Both the position numbers and the translations under genes were made by a program. From positions 103,827 through 167,826 of the forward strand of contig JAEZRM010000095.1 of assembly GCA_023412805.1 (NCBI GenBank): 64,000 nt of DNA. The letters are read 5' to 3'. The notes under the pieces were generated by a model, which saw nothing but the letters and a program-made list of their open reading frames with translations, was not told the origin of the DNA and made no database searches. Of this stretch, positions 56,848 through 63,803 are shown piece by piece (the stretch's first letter is position 1; every line of letters starts with the position of its first letter). Origin of the DNA: Pseudomonadota bacterium (GTDB lineage: Bacteria; Pseudomonadota; Alphaproteobacteria; Rhizobiales; Hyphomicrobiaceae).

Positions 56848-58540
56848 GCCGCAATAGCTCAGCCGGTAGAGCATCGCATTCGTAATGCGGGGGTCGGGGG
56901 TTCGAGTCCCTCTTGCGGCACCATTTGCGTACAAAACTGGGCACTCCGGCCGGGGCGGCGTCTCCGGCCATGACGAGTCGCTCAAGCACGGTCTTGCGGC
57001 CGTGAATGCGGATGTCGCTATCCCCGACCTCGACCCTGTCGATGACCGCCCGCAGCCAGGCACGGCGGAAGGCCGTCTCGCCCGAGAGCGTGTTCTGGCG
57101 CATGAGCGCGACGAACGCCGCCACCTTCTCCTCTGTGATGCGGGCCGCGGGGCTCATCTCGCCCACGGCGCGGTCGAAGGTCGCCTGCGCGATGTCGCGC
57201 TCGGTCCTGACCGCCGCCAAGCGGTCCTTGAGCGTCGGGTCGTTGGGGTCGGCAATGCCGTTCTCGATGGCCTGATAGAGACGGCCGAGACGCCCCTCGG
57301 CCTCGGCGAGCTTGCCGCGCAGCGCGGTAAGCCGCCCGGCATGGTCGGCCTCCCGGCGGGACTGCCGGTCCATGAGCCCGCCCAGCAGCTCCCGGACGCG
57401 CTCAACCGTCAGCAGCTGGTCGCCGAGGCGGTCGGTGACAATGCGGTCGAGCCGGTCCATGGGCACGGAACGGCCCGCGCAGGCCGTCTTGCCCCTGAGG
57501 GCTGCCGAAGCACAGACGTAATAGCGATAACGCCCGGACTTGCCCGTGCGCAGCGTCATGCCGCCGCCACAGCTGGCACAGGTGGCAATGCCCGTGAGCA
57601 GGGTCGGCCCGTTGACGATGCGCGGCGGCAGCACACGCGGATTGCGCAGCTTCAACTGCGCCTGCACGGCATCGAATACCGCCGGCGCAATGATGGGCTC
57701 AACCTCGACGGTGATACGCTCGCTCGCGGGCTTGGCTTCGCCTGATTTCGCGTTCTTGCGGTTGAAGACCGCCTCCCCCTTGTAGACCGGGTTGGTCACG
57801 AGTTTGTGGAGCGGACCGACGCCCCACCGCGCGCCGCTGCGTGTGCGGTAGCCGCGCGCGTTGAGCCAGAACGCGGTGGCCCTGACACCCATCGGACCGC
57901 TGGTGCCGTCGCCTTGACGGATCAGGCGAAACATCTGGCGGACGGTTTCGGCCTCGACGGGATCGATGGCGAGCCGCTTCTTGGTCTTGGCTCCGCGCTG
58001 CTCGGCGGCGATGGCCGCATAACCGAAGGGCGGCCTGGCCCCGTTCCAGAACCCCTGCCGGGCATTCTCCTGCATGGCGCGCAGCACATGCTTGGCGGTC
58101 TCCTTTGACTGGTACTCGTCGAACAAGGCGAACACCTGCCGGACCATGACGCTCATCGGGTCGTCGCCGAGATCCTGCGTCATGGACACGAGCCGCACGC
58201 CCGCCTTGCGCAGGCGACGAACGTGATATTCGAGCGCGAAGTGGTCGCGCGCAAAACGGCTGAAGGAATGCACCATGACGACGTCGAACGGTGCGCCGCC
58301 CTCGGTCGCAATATCGAGAAGGCGTTGCAGCTGCGGACGATTGTCGTCGGTGCCTGACAGCCCTGCATCGACGAACTCGGCCGCGACCGTCCAGCCGCGG
58401 GCTTTACAGAACGCGAGGGCCTGTCGCCGCTGGTCGGGAATCGACAGGTCGCTCTCGGCCTGGCGGCCGGTCGAGACCCGCAGATAGAGCGCGGCGCGCT
58501 GTGCCAGCTTCTCCTCGGCTCCCGTTGCCGTTGCAGTCAT
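56771..58540 (-). CDS. Serine recombinase (integrase) of the element
   Basis: A 589-residue large serine recombinase. The resolvase domain starts with ALYLRVSTGRQAE, catalytic Ser23, and has DAGLSGTDDNRPQL and VHSFSRFARD. The recombinase domain runs through PPFGYAAI and LHKLVTNPVYKGEAVF. The zinc ribbon is CASCGGGMTLRTGKSGRY with a second Cys pair (YVCASAAL, KTACAG), followed by a coiled coil (about residues 410-470). From about residue 540 the frame reads antisense through the tRNA: the peptide RDSNPRPPHYECDALPAEL is antisense tRNA, and the final 24 residues come from the host flank. It is expected to integrate and excise the element. Confidence 0.88.
   Translation of the reverse strand: MTATATGAEEKLAQRAALYLRVSTGRQAESDLSIPDQRRQALAFCKARGWTVAAEFVDAGLSGTDDNRPQLQRLLDIATEGGAPFDVVMVHSFSRFARDHFALEYHVRRLRKAGVRLVSMTQDLGDDPMSVMVRQVFALFDEYQSKETAKHVLRAMQENARQGFWNGARPPFGYAAIAAEQRGAKTKKRLAIDPVEAETVRQMFRLIRQGDGTSGPMGVRATAFWLNARGYRTRSGARWGVGPLHKLVTNPVYKGEAVFNRKNAKSGEAKPASERITVEVEPIIAPAVFDAVQAQLKLRNPRVLPPRIVNGPTLLTGIATCASCGGGMTLRTGKSGRYRYYVCASAALRGKTACAGRSVPMDRLDRIVTDRLGDQLLTVERVRELLGGLMDRQSRREADHAGRLTALRGKLAEAEGRLGRLYQAIENGIADPNDPTLKDRLAAVRTERDIAQATFDRAVGEMSPAARITEEKVAAFVALMRQNTLSGETAFRRAWLRAVIDRVEVGDSDIRIHGRKTVLERLVMAGDAAPAGVPSFVRKWCRKRDSNPRPPHYECDALPAELLRHAATLEARRNRGVVHISRRRAWQCS
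56848..56923 (+). tRNA. tRNA-Thr (anticodon CGU)
   Basis: A complete cloverleaf with encoded CCA. The acceptor stem GCCGCAA pairs with TTGCGGC; the D-arm has AGCTCAGCCGGTAGAGC; the anticodon stem TCGCA/TGCGG encloses the loop TTCGTAA, giving anticodon CGU for the ACG codon. The T-arm is GGGGGTTCGAGTCCCTC, discriminator A and CCA at 56921-56923. The gene is intact although an integrative element starts right at its 3' end, so its 3' part is probably supplied by the element's attachment site. Confidence 0.95.
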
Positions 58541-58549
58541 TGCAGCCCC

Positions 58550-58759
58550 CTATTTCCGTAAGGTTCGCGCCATCTCAGCATGGCTTTGCGGCTGTTCCCA
58601 GTCTTCGTCAAACAGCTCCCGCAGAGCTATCGACAGGAACGCCTCGATCACATCCAGCTCGGCATCCATCACCGGAAGACCGGCAAGGTCGTCGGTCACC
58701 GCGAAGCCTTCGGCCTCGCGGGGCGCTGACGGACGGGAACTGTCGTCGATGCGGTCCAT
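58550..58759 (-). CDS. Small acidic hypothetical protein upstream of the recombinase
   Basis: Not recognised. The 69-residue protein is acidic, with a predicted helix VMDAELDVIEAFLSIALRELFDED in its middle. Its stop lies 9 bases before the recombinase start on the same strand, so it is the first gene of that operon. A role as an accessory factor (for example a directionality factor) is possible from position only. Confidence 0.55.
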   Translation of the reverse strand: MDRIDDSSRPSAPREAEGFAVTDDLAGLPVMDAELDVIEAFLSIALRELFDEDWEQPQSHAEMARTLRK

Positions 58760-58807
58760 GCCGCCCTGATGCCAGGGCTGCTGTCCTCAGTCTTGGCCAC
58801 GAGCTGG

Positions 58808-58829
58808 ACATCCCCGCTCATCGGGATGT
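58808..58829. promoter_or_regulatory. Inverted repeat in the divergent gap recombinase/methyltransferase
   Basis: ACATCCC (58808-58814) and GGGATGT (58823-58829) flank an 8-base spacer in the 264-base gap between the divergent recombinase operon and methyltransferase gene. It may be an operator controlling one or both. No other feature was seen in the gap apart from the AAGGAGG of the methyltransferase. Confidence 0.35.
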
Positions 58830-59023
58830 GCAGGACATCAGGCCCCTCCCCTTTTGTCTGGTCTCACTCTTTGTGTTCTGGCGGCCCGCGCCGGCCGCGC
58901 AATGGCCAGCCCGCTCCTTCGCTCCGCTCCCGTGTCGGCCATTCCCCTGTCCGTGCGCCGCCGGCTCCTCCGGCCCGCTTGCTCAGACACACGTGAAACC
59001 TAAAGACATAAGGAGGAGCCCAC

Positions 59024-59671
59024 ATGCTTCTGACAAACACTCCGCCTCGCAATACCGTCCAGCACGGCGACTGCATCGACCTGATGCGACGCCTTCCCGC
59101 CCGCTCGGTCGATTTCATCCTGACCGACCCGCCCTATCTCGTCCGCTATAAATCCCGCGACGGGCGCTCCATTGCCAACGACGATAATGGTCATTGGATG
59201 ATGCCGGCCTATGCCGAGATGTTCCGAGTGCTGAAACCCGACAGCCTGTGCGTGAGCTTCTACGGCTGGACGCAGACCGACCGCTTCATCGCCGCCTGGC
59301 GCGCAGCAGGGTTCCGGATCGTGGGGCACGTGGTGTTCCGAAAACGCTATGCCTCGAAGGCCCGCTTCGTCGAGTATCGTCACGAGTCGGCCTACGTGCT
59401 GGCCAAGGGCCAGCCGGTGTTGCCGGACAATCCGCCCGCCGACGTGATCGATTTTCCCTATAGCGGGAACCGTCTGCATCCGACGCAGAAGCCGGTCTCG
59501 GCGTTAAAGCCGCTGATCGAGGCTTTCTGCCCCGAAGGCGGCGTGGTGCTCGACCCGTTCTGCGGCTCAGGCTCGACGCTCGCGGCCGCGCGCGAGCTTG
59601 GCCGCGATTATCTCGGCATGGAGCTCGACACTGCCTATCACAGCATCGCCGCCGACCGGCTGGCGGCCTGA
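59024..59671 (+). CDS. Site-specific DNA methyltransferase (DNA adenine or N4-cytosine, beta class)
   Basis: A 215-residue amino-methyltransferase. Motif IV is LTDPPYLV with DPPY at 35-38, and motif I, FCGSG, is at 179-183, after HPTQKP; this order marks the beta class. The target-recognition part between them (residues about 40-150) is short. There is no restriction gene beside it, so it looks like an orphan that may protect the element from host restriction or regulate its genes. AAGGAGG lies eight bases ahead of the ATG at 59024. Similar solitary enzymes are common on Rhizobiales islands. Confidence 0.88.
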   Translation: MLLTNTPPRNTVQHGDCIDLMRRLPARSVDFILTDPPYLVRYKSRDGRSIANDDNGHWMMPAYAEMFRVLKPDSLCVSFYGWTQTDRFIAAWRAAGFRIVGHVVFRKRYASKARFVEYRHESAYVLAKGQPVLPDNPPADVIDFPYSGNRLHPTQKPVSALKPLIEAFCPEGGVVLDPFCGSGSTLAAARELGRDYLGMELDTAYHSIAADRLAA

Positions 59672-59688
59672 CGGCCCAAACCGCTCGT

Positions 59689-59710
59689 GCCGACCCGCAA
59701 TCGGGTCGGC
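59689..59710. terminator. Stem-loop between convergent methyltransferase and winged-helix genes
   Basis: GCCGACCCG (59689-59697) and CGGGTCGGC (59702-59710) form a perfect 9-base stem with a CAAT loop in the 67-base convergent gap. No U-tract on either strand, so termination is only likely, not sure. Confidence 0.45.
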
Positions 59711-59738
59711 CATGGGCGCAATCCTGCCGCCTCACAGG

Positions 59739-60431
59739 TCACCTGCCGAGCAAAACCGGCGGCCCCGCAAGCGGCCTTGTTGCCATAAGAGCGCGGAACA
59801 CGCCGTCCATGCAGCGCAGCGCCCAATCCTGCACCGGGATTCGACGTCCCTGCCGGGTATAAGAATCAATTGATCTCTGAATCTGTGACTCCTGTGTCGC
59901 ACCCGGATTCCCGCGCGCTCCCGGCCAGCGCTCGCGATGATGCGCGGCAAACAGCGGCGTCAGCAGGCTCACGACAAGCCCGATGCTCATGCGCGTCCTG
60001 TGGCTCGCGATGACATCGACGGCGATGTAGCCGCCATCCTCCAGCTGGCGGAGATAGCGTTGCACCGTCCGGCGGCAACGGCCGAGCGTCCGCGCGAGGT
60101 ATGTGACTGTCACCGCCAGCGACCGCCCGTCCCGGTTCCGCCGGTAGGTCTCCTCGGCGATCTTACGGGCACAGCGCCGCGCGCCGTCGGTCAGGTTGGG
60201 ATCATTGTCGATGAGCGCCGCCAGCTCCGGCACATAGCCGCGGCTCTCAGCCTGTGGCGCGCACCGTGGACGCCCTGGCGTCTTGTAGCGATGGCAGGTC
60301 TGTAGCGAGCGTCTGCGGCGCTCAGCATCGCCCACCGGAACATCGTGCGGCCGCCCTTCGGCGATTCGCCTTTTGAGCGCCAGATGCGCCTCGACGAAGG
60401 CCGACTGCGGATTTGGATTTTGCATAGTCAT
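59739..60431 (-). CDS. Winged-helix DNA-binding protein, Rep-like candidate
   Basis: A 230-residue protein not matched to a named family with certainty. Residues about 104-150 form a winged helix: SLAVTVTYLARTLGRCRRTVQRYLRQLEDGG then the wing YIAVDV. The N-terminus is basic, the C-terminus likely disordered. Such proteins on plasmids and islands are often replication initiators or regulators. Two ATGs (60431 and 60425) are in frame; 60431 has GGAGA ahead. That ribosome site is buried in a perfect hairpin (60433-60461), and an antisense RNA is suspected upstream. This arrangement favours a dosage-controlled Rep role, but that is inference. Confidence 0.65.
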   Translation of the reverse strand: MTMQNPNPQSAFVEAHLALKRRIAEGRPHDVPVGDAERRRRSLQTCHRYKTPGRPRCAPQAESRGYVPELAALIDNDPNLTDGARRCARKIAEETYRRNRDGRSLAVTVTYLARTLGRCRRTVQRYLRQLEDGGYIAVDVIASHRTRMSIGLVVSLLTPLFAAHHRERWPGARGNPGATQESQIQRSIDSYTRQGRRIPVQDWALRCMDGVFRALMATRPLAGPPVLLGR

Positions 60432-60432
60432 T

Positions 60433-60461
60433 GGTTTTCTCCTATCTCGATGGAGAAAACC
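60433..60461 (-). promoter_or_regulatory. Hairpin sequestering the ribosome site of the winged-helix gene
   Basis: In the minus-strand mRNA, GGTTTTCTCC and GGAGAAAACC form a perfect 10-base stem with a 9-base loop. The 3' arm contains the Shine-Dalgarno GGAGA and ends one base before the ATG at 60431. Translation should therefore need the hairpin to open. Confidence 0.7.
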
Positions 60462-60509
60462 CGCCCAAAGCATGAGGACGCACGAAAATGTCGCAAAAAT
60501 ATCTTGCGT

Positions 60510-60597
60510 TATTATCGGCACGCTGGAATACTTGAATTGTTCAGATTGCAAGTATCCATATTTCAATGCGACCCGCTTCGGCGGGTTTTCTTTTTGT
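60510..60597 (+). ncRNA. Candidate small antisense RNA with intrinsic terminator
   Basis: An intrinsic terminator, ACCCGC-TTCG-GCGGGT followed by TTTCTTTTT (60571-60595), stands on the plus strand with no plus-strand gene upstream: the nearest genes are the minus-strand winged-helix gene and, far downstream, parA. A second hairpin, ATACTTG/CAAGTAT, is at 60528-60555. TATTAT at 60510-60515 would serve as a -10 box, giving an RNA of about 70-75 bases. If the winged-helix gene is transcribed from beyond 60600, this RNA is antisense to its leader. Strand and terminator are clear, the promoter is weak. Confidence 0.5.
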
Positions 60598-60693
60598 TAC
60601 AGCACAAGAACCTCGTTATTCGTTGATGATGCGATTGGCGGCCCGAGTCGGACCAACAAAGATTGTCCGCAATGTTCCCGGCCATAGCAAGGT

Positions 60694-60708
60694 TGTTCTG
60701 ACAGAACA
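60694..60708. promoter_or_regulatory. Palindrome in the control region
   Basis: TGTTCT-GAC-AGAACA, a 15-base interrupted palindrome with 6-base arms. It lies between the terminator of the candidate small RNA and the parA promoter, in the place where a promoter of the winged-helix gene might be repressed. Confidence 0.35.
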
Positions 60709-60774
60709 GCGCTTTTCCAGCCATTGCGCTGGCGCTGCATACAATGGCGCGCAGTACCCGAATGCGTGCGGGAT

Positions 60775-60803
60775 TTGACATAGCGCACATGGTGTCGGAT
60801 TAT
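60775..60803 (+). promoter_or_regulatory. Promoter of parA
   Basis: A consensus -35 box TTGACA (60775-60780) is followed after exactly 17 bases by GATTAT (60798-60803), matching four of six -10 positions. The expected start of transcription is near 60810, immediately before the iteron cluster, 170 bases ahead of the parA start. Confidence 0.6.
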
Positions 60804-60810
60804 TCTGCGG

Positions 60811-60928
60811 GCTATCGGATAGCTACCAGATAGCCAGCTATCCGATAGCGACCGGAAAGCCACCGGGAAGTTATCCGAAGGCTATCGGAATGCATGCAGA
60901 TATCCGTTTGGTAGCGGATGGCTATCTG
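60811..60928. repeat. Iteron-like repeat cluster upstream of parA
   Basis: Repeats of a 13-base near-palindrome. GCTATCGGATAGC occurs at 60811-60823 and its exact complement orientation GCTATCCGATAGC at 60837-60849. Degenerate forms follow: CCAGATAGCC (60826-60835), TTATCCGAAG (60871-60880), GCTATCGGAA (60881-60890), AGATATCCG (60899-60906 region) and GGATGGCTATC (about 60917-60927). They fill the space between the parA promoter and parA. A partition centromere or an autoregulatory operator is the most likely role; an origin is an alternative. Confidence 0.7.
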
Positions 60929-60978
60929 TTAATATTTGCGCAGGAGTTTCATTTAACCCGATTGCCAAGTGAGTGTTC

Positions 60979-61665
60979 ATGCCCGTTATTTCTTTTGCCA
61001 ATCCCAAAGGAGGCGCCGGAAAAACCACAGCAGCGTTGCTGCTCGCCGGAGAGCTTGCCGCCAAGGGCGCGCGCGTCGCCATCATCGATGCCGACCCGGA
61101 ACGCTGGATCTCGCAGTGGGCGAGACTGCCAGGCAAGCCGGCCAACATCGACATCATCGCCGAGGTGAGTGAGGAGACGATCGTCGACCATATCGAGACG
61201 GCTGCCGCCAAGGCGCAGTTCGTGGTCGTCGATCTTGAAGGCACTGCCAGCCTCATGGTCGCCAACGCCATCGGCATGTCCGACCTCGTCGTCATCCCGA
61301 CGCAGGGTGCGTCGATGGATGCGAAGGGGGCAGCGAAGACCATCAGGCTCATTCGCAACCAGGAACGCATGGCGCGCCGCGCGATCCGCCACAGCATCCT
61401 GTTGACGCGCACCAGCGCGGCCGTCACGTCCCGCGCACTGCGCAACGTGCGTGCGCAGCTCGACAAGGCCGGCATCGACGTCTTCGACACGTCCATCGTC
61501 GAACGCGCCGCCTATCGCGACATCTTCGATTTCGGCGGACCGCTCGCAGACCTTCCGCTGGACAAGGTGAGTAACATCGACAGGGCGCTGGAGAACGCCC
61601 GCGCATTTGCCGGCGAAGTGCTCGCCAAGCTCAAGCAGGCGGCGGGTGCCGCCAAGGCAGCGTGA
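60979..61665 (+). CDS. parA: ParA-family partition ATPase
   Basis: A 228-residue deviant Walker ATPase of the short (type Ib-like) ParA class, without the N-terminal HTH. The signature KGGAGKTT is at residues 10-17 (deviant Lys10), followed by AIIDADPE and the Walker B region FVVVDLEG. It should segregate or stabilise the element. The ATG at 60979 is used; a GTG two codons ahead is also in frame. The next gene starts three bases after the stop. Repeats upstream fit a centromere for this system. Confidence 0.9.
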   Translation: MPVISFANPKGGAGKTTAALLLAGELAAKGARVAIIDADPERWISQWARLPGKPANIDIIAEVSEETIVDHIETAAAKAQFVVVDLEGTASLMVANAIGMSDLVVIPTQGASMDAKGAAKTIRLIRNQERMARRAIRHSILLTRTSAAVTSRALRNVRAQLDKAGIDVFDTSIVERAAYRDIFDFGGPLADLPLDKVSNIDRALENARAFAGEVLAKLKQAAGAAKAA

Positions 61666-61668
61666 GCC

Positions 61669-62055
61669 ATGACACAGGAACGCGCCGATCTCGGCTTTGC
61701 CGATGAGCTCGATGATTTTGATCCGAACGAATGGATGCCGCTTGTCTCCGCCGCCAATGACAAGCCGCCGAAAGCGGAAACCACGCAAGCTGCCGTCGCG
61801 GCCGGATTCCGCAGTCGCGAGCCCAAGACTCCGGGAATCGATCAGGAAAGAGACCGGCCTCAGTCGATGCGTGGCCGACGCACCGGCCGCAGCGTCCAGT
61901 TCAATCTGAAGGTCCGCCAGGAAACCGTCGATGCCTTCTACGCGATCGCCGACCACCATGGCTGGGGCCTCGGCGAGACGCTCGAACATGCGGTGGCGCT
62001 GCTGGAGCAGGCGTACACACAGCAGAGCGCCGAGGCAGTATGCTCCGCATCGTGA
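61669..62055 (+). CDS. Putative ParA partner with ribbon-helix-helix-like C-terminus
   Basis: A 128-residue protein. The first 60 residues are acidic and proline-rich. The C-terminal half, RTGRSVQFNLKVRQETVDAF then YAIADHHGWGLGETLEHAV, has the beta-helix-helix pattern of RHH DNA-binding proteins such as ParG and other short ParB substitutes. Its place three bases after parA agrees with a centromere-binding role. No ParB of the classical type is seen. The 3' end overlaps the next gene by 16 bases. Confidence 0.65.
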   Translation: MTQERADLGFADELDDFDPNEWMPLVSAANDKPPKAETTQAAVAAGFRSREPKTPGIDQERDRPQSMRGRRTGRSVQFNLKVRQETVDAFYAIADHHGWGLGETLEHAVALLEQAYTQQSAEAVCSAS

Positions 62056-62297
62056 AGGCTGAGGCGACCTTCACGAAGGACATCGACGAGCAGACATTCG
62101 AAACCGATATGCTTGTCGCCTCGAACTATCAGCCGCGCATCACCTACCTGTCGCGGATCGATGACCACTACTGGTGGAACCCGGACCCGGCGACGGCGCT
62201 GCTCTTCGCCACCTTCCGCGAAGCGGCGGCTGTCATAGCAGCCTATCGAAAACACCAGGGCGACCTGCACTCGCTGATCCGGATTGTCAGGGCGTGA
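62040..62297 (+). CDS. Hypothetical protein of the par operon
   Basis: Not recognised. An 85-residue protein with mixed beta and helix content (EATFTKDIDEQTFETDMLVA, then HYWWNPDPATALLFATFREA). It overlaps the preceding gene by 16 bases in another frame, so it is probably translationally coupled. No known motif was seen; the tryptophan pair in DDHYWWNPDP may be a binding surface. Confidence 0.6.
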   Translation: MLRIVKAEATFTKDIDEQTFETDMLVASNYQPRITYLSRIDDHYWWNPDPATALLFATFREAAAVIAAYRKHQGDLHSLIRIVRA

Positions 62298-62312
62298 GAT
62301 GCTCGCGGAAAG

Positions 62313-62331
62313 GCGGGGCTAAAAGCCCCGC
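62313..62331. terminator. Bidirectional terminator-like hairpin
   Basis: GCGGGGCT (62313-62320) and AGCCCCGC (62324-62331) form a perfect 8-base stem with an AAA loop between two convergent genes. The stop codon of the minus-strand gene (62319-62321) lies in the hairpin. Confidence 0.55.
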
Positions 62332-62507
62332 GCTCCCGCTCGAAGCGCCAGCGCGCGCGAGATGTTCTCAAGGCTGGCAAGACCGTTGCGTCGCTCCGGC
62401 GTGCCAGAGGCCGTGCGGGCCACGGCTTGGCTCGCGTCGCGGAACAAAGCCCGCAGCTCAGATTCGGTGCGATAGTGCAGTTCGGCGATCGTCATCAAGT
62501 TGTTCAT
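62319..62507 (-). CDS. Small hypothetical protein
   Basis: Not recognised. A 62-residue protein, MNNLMTIAELHYRTESELRA at the start, with two predicted helices (SELRALFRDASQAVAR and ASLENISRALALR). GAGGAGA sits nine bases ahead of the ATG at 62507, a good ribosome site, and the codon pattern is convincing. Similar short proteins occur on Rhizobiales islands; function unknown. Confidence 0.6.
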   Translation of the reverse strand: MNNLMTIAELHYRTESELRALFRDASQAVARTASGTPERRNGLASLENISRALALRAGARGF

Positions 62508-63178
62508 CTTCGTTTCTCCTCTTTGTGCGGCTCCGGACATCGGAACCGTTCGTGCCTCACCACACACAATCGGCACAAGGAACGGGACCGGCATGACCGG
62601 GGACGAACACAAGCAGGAGAGAGAAGGGGACAACGCTGTATGAGCGTCGACATGCAGTATCGAGAGAGCAGAGTTCGGGCGCGCCCGGAGCAGGCCGGGC
62701 CAGGCTCTACGCGTCGCCGGCAGAACGGCGGGTCGCGCCGCACCCTCCGAAACGGTTGCGGGCTTGCTGGTGACGATCCTTCGCGCGAGGTGAGACAGAG
62801 GGGCGTGCCGCCCCCGACCGTCAAGGCTTCATCCTGCGGACGCCTGCGGCGGCCTTGACCGCCAGCCCCCGCTCATTGCCGCGTGGCTAGTCGGATTCTG
62901 GCGTATCCCTAAGCCAAGAGGGAAGGGGAGGGGACCAGCCAGCGCAGGCCGCAAGCGCGCTGTTATCGTTGGTGGCGCAGAAGCGAGAGCTTACCGGCGC
63001 GACGATTGCGCGGACGCGCGGCGCAGTTTTGCGATCCGCATCAAACCCGCCATTTTCCAGAGTCCATATTCCATGTTCGTTTGCCTTCCCTTGAACGTCT
63101 AGCGTCGAGGAGGCGCGACCTGATCGCAAGGGGATTGGCAAGCAACATACGGACGCAACCGCCGCGAGATTGGAACAA
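62508..63178. other. 671-base region without supported genes in the element
   Basis: Two open frames are present, at 62640-62858 (plus) and 62887-63252 (minus), but both have poor ribosome sites and unlikely composition, and the second overlaps the doc gene. The promoter for the small gene at 62319-62507 must lie near 62510-62600. Nothing else was recognised. Confidence 0.4.
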
Positions 63179-63565
63179 TCAGCCGACGCTACTGTTCTCC
63201 CGCAGCCAAGCCGCAAACGCATCCTCGCCCATCTTGCCAGCAGCAAGAGCAAGCACGGCCGTCACGGCATCGACCTCGTCCGCTTCAAGCTCATGGCCGT
63301 TGACGCTGAGGAAGATGTACGCGGCAAGGAAGGCCGTCCGCTTGTTGCCATCGACAAACGGGTGACTGCGGGCAATGCCGAAAGCGTAGGCGGCCGCCAG
63401 CCGGAAAATATCGGTCTCGCCATAGGCGTGGAGATTGACCGGTCGGGCGAGCGCGGAATCCAACGCGCCCTCATCGCGCAACCCTTCCGCGCCGCCGTGC
63501 TCGGCCAGCTGTGCGTCATGCACGGCGTCGATGACCGACCGCAGCAGCCAGACTGGCGGGCTCAT
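63179..63565 (-). CDS. Doc-family (Fic fold) toxin
   Basis: A 128-residue death-on-curing toxin. The Fic signature HPFVDGNKR is complete at residues 68-76, the short Doc form that phosphorylates EF-Tu in the P1 homologue. The N-terminal LRDEGALDSALARP is also typical. The start overlaps the antitoxin stop by four bases (ATGA). It likely stabilises the element after integration. Confidence 0.9.
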   Translation of the reverse strand: MSPPVWLLRSVIDAVHDAQLAEHGGAEGLRDEGALDSALARPVNLHAYGETDIFRLAAAYAFGIARSHPFVDGNKRTAFLAAYIFLSVNGHELEADEVDAVTAVLALAAGKMGEDAFAAWLRENSSVG

Positions 63566-63789
63566 TTGGCGAGCTGGCGGAGCGCATTGCGGTACTTGCC
63601 CATGCCCTTGCGCGCCGCCCGAATCTGCGCGTCAAAGGTTGGATCATAGGGCGTGAGGCGCATCGAGCCGTCCGGGGCCTCGGTCAGGAAGACCGTGTCG
63701 CCGTCCTGGAGATTGAGGCGGGCCAGCGCCTCCTTGGGCAGGACGACGCCGAGCGAATTGCCGATCTGGCGGACTTTGAGCTGGGTCAT
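63562..63789 (-). CDS. AbrB/MazE-type antitoxin of the Doc pair
   Basis: A 75-residue protein with a swapped-hairpin DNA-binding N-terminus: VRQIGNSLGVVLPKEALARL, followed by GDTVFLTEAPDGSMRLTPYD, then a helical toxin-binding tail. It replaces the more usual Phd antitoxin; AbrB-type partners for Doc are known. GGAGGTGCAGC precedes the ATG at 63789. It should repress its own operon through the palindrome just upstream. Confidence 0.85.
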   Translation of the reverse strand: MTQLKVRQIGNSLGVVLPKEALARLNLQDGDTVFLTEAPDGSMRLTPYDPTFDAQIRAARKGMGKYRNALRQLAK

Positions 63790-63803
63790 GCTGCACCTCC
63801 GTA

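Noticed and set aside
60811..60928. CRISPR array
   Set aside because: The repeats are short, palindromic, irregularly spaced and in both orientations, with no constant spacers; no cas gene is near. Iteron or operator is a better reading.
62640..62858. 72-residue plus-strand frame starting MSVDMQYRES
   Set aside because: Arg/Gly-rich translation with no structure and a weak ribosome site; probably noise.
62887..63252. 121-residue minus-strand frame overlapping the end of doc
   Set aside because: It overlaps doc by 74 bases, starts without a ribosome site, and has a biased composition. A decayed fragment cannot be excluded.
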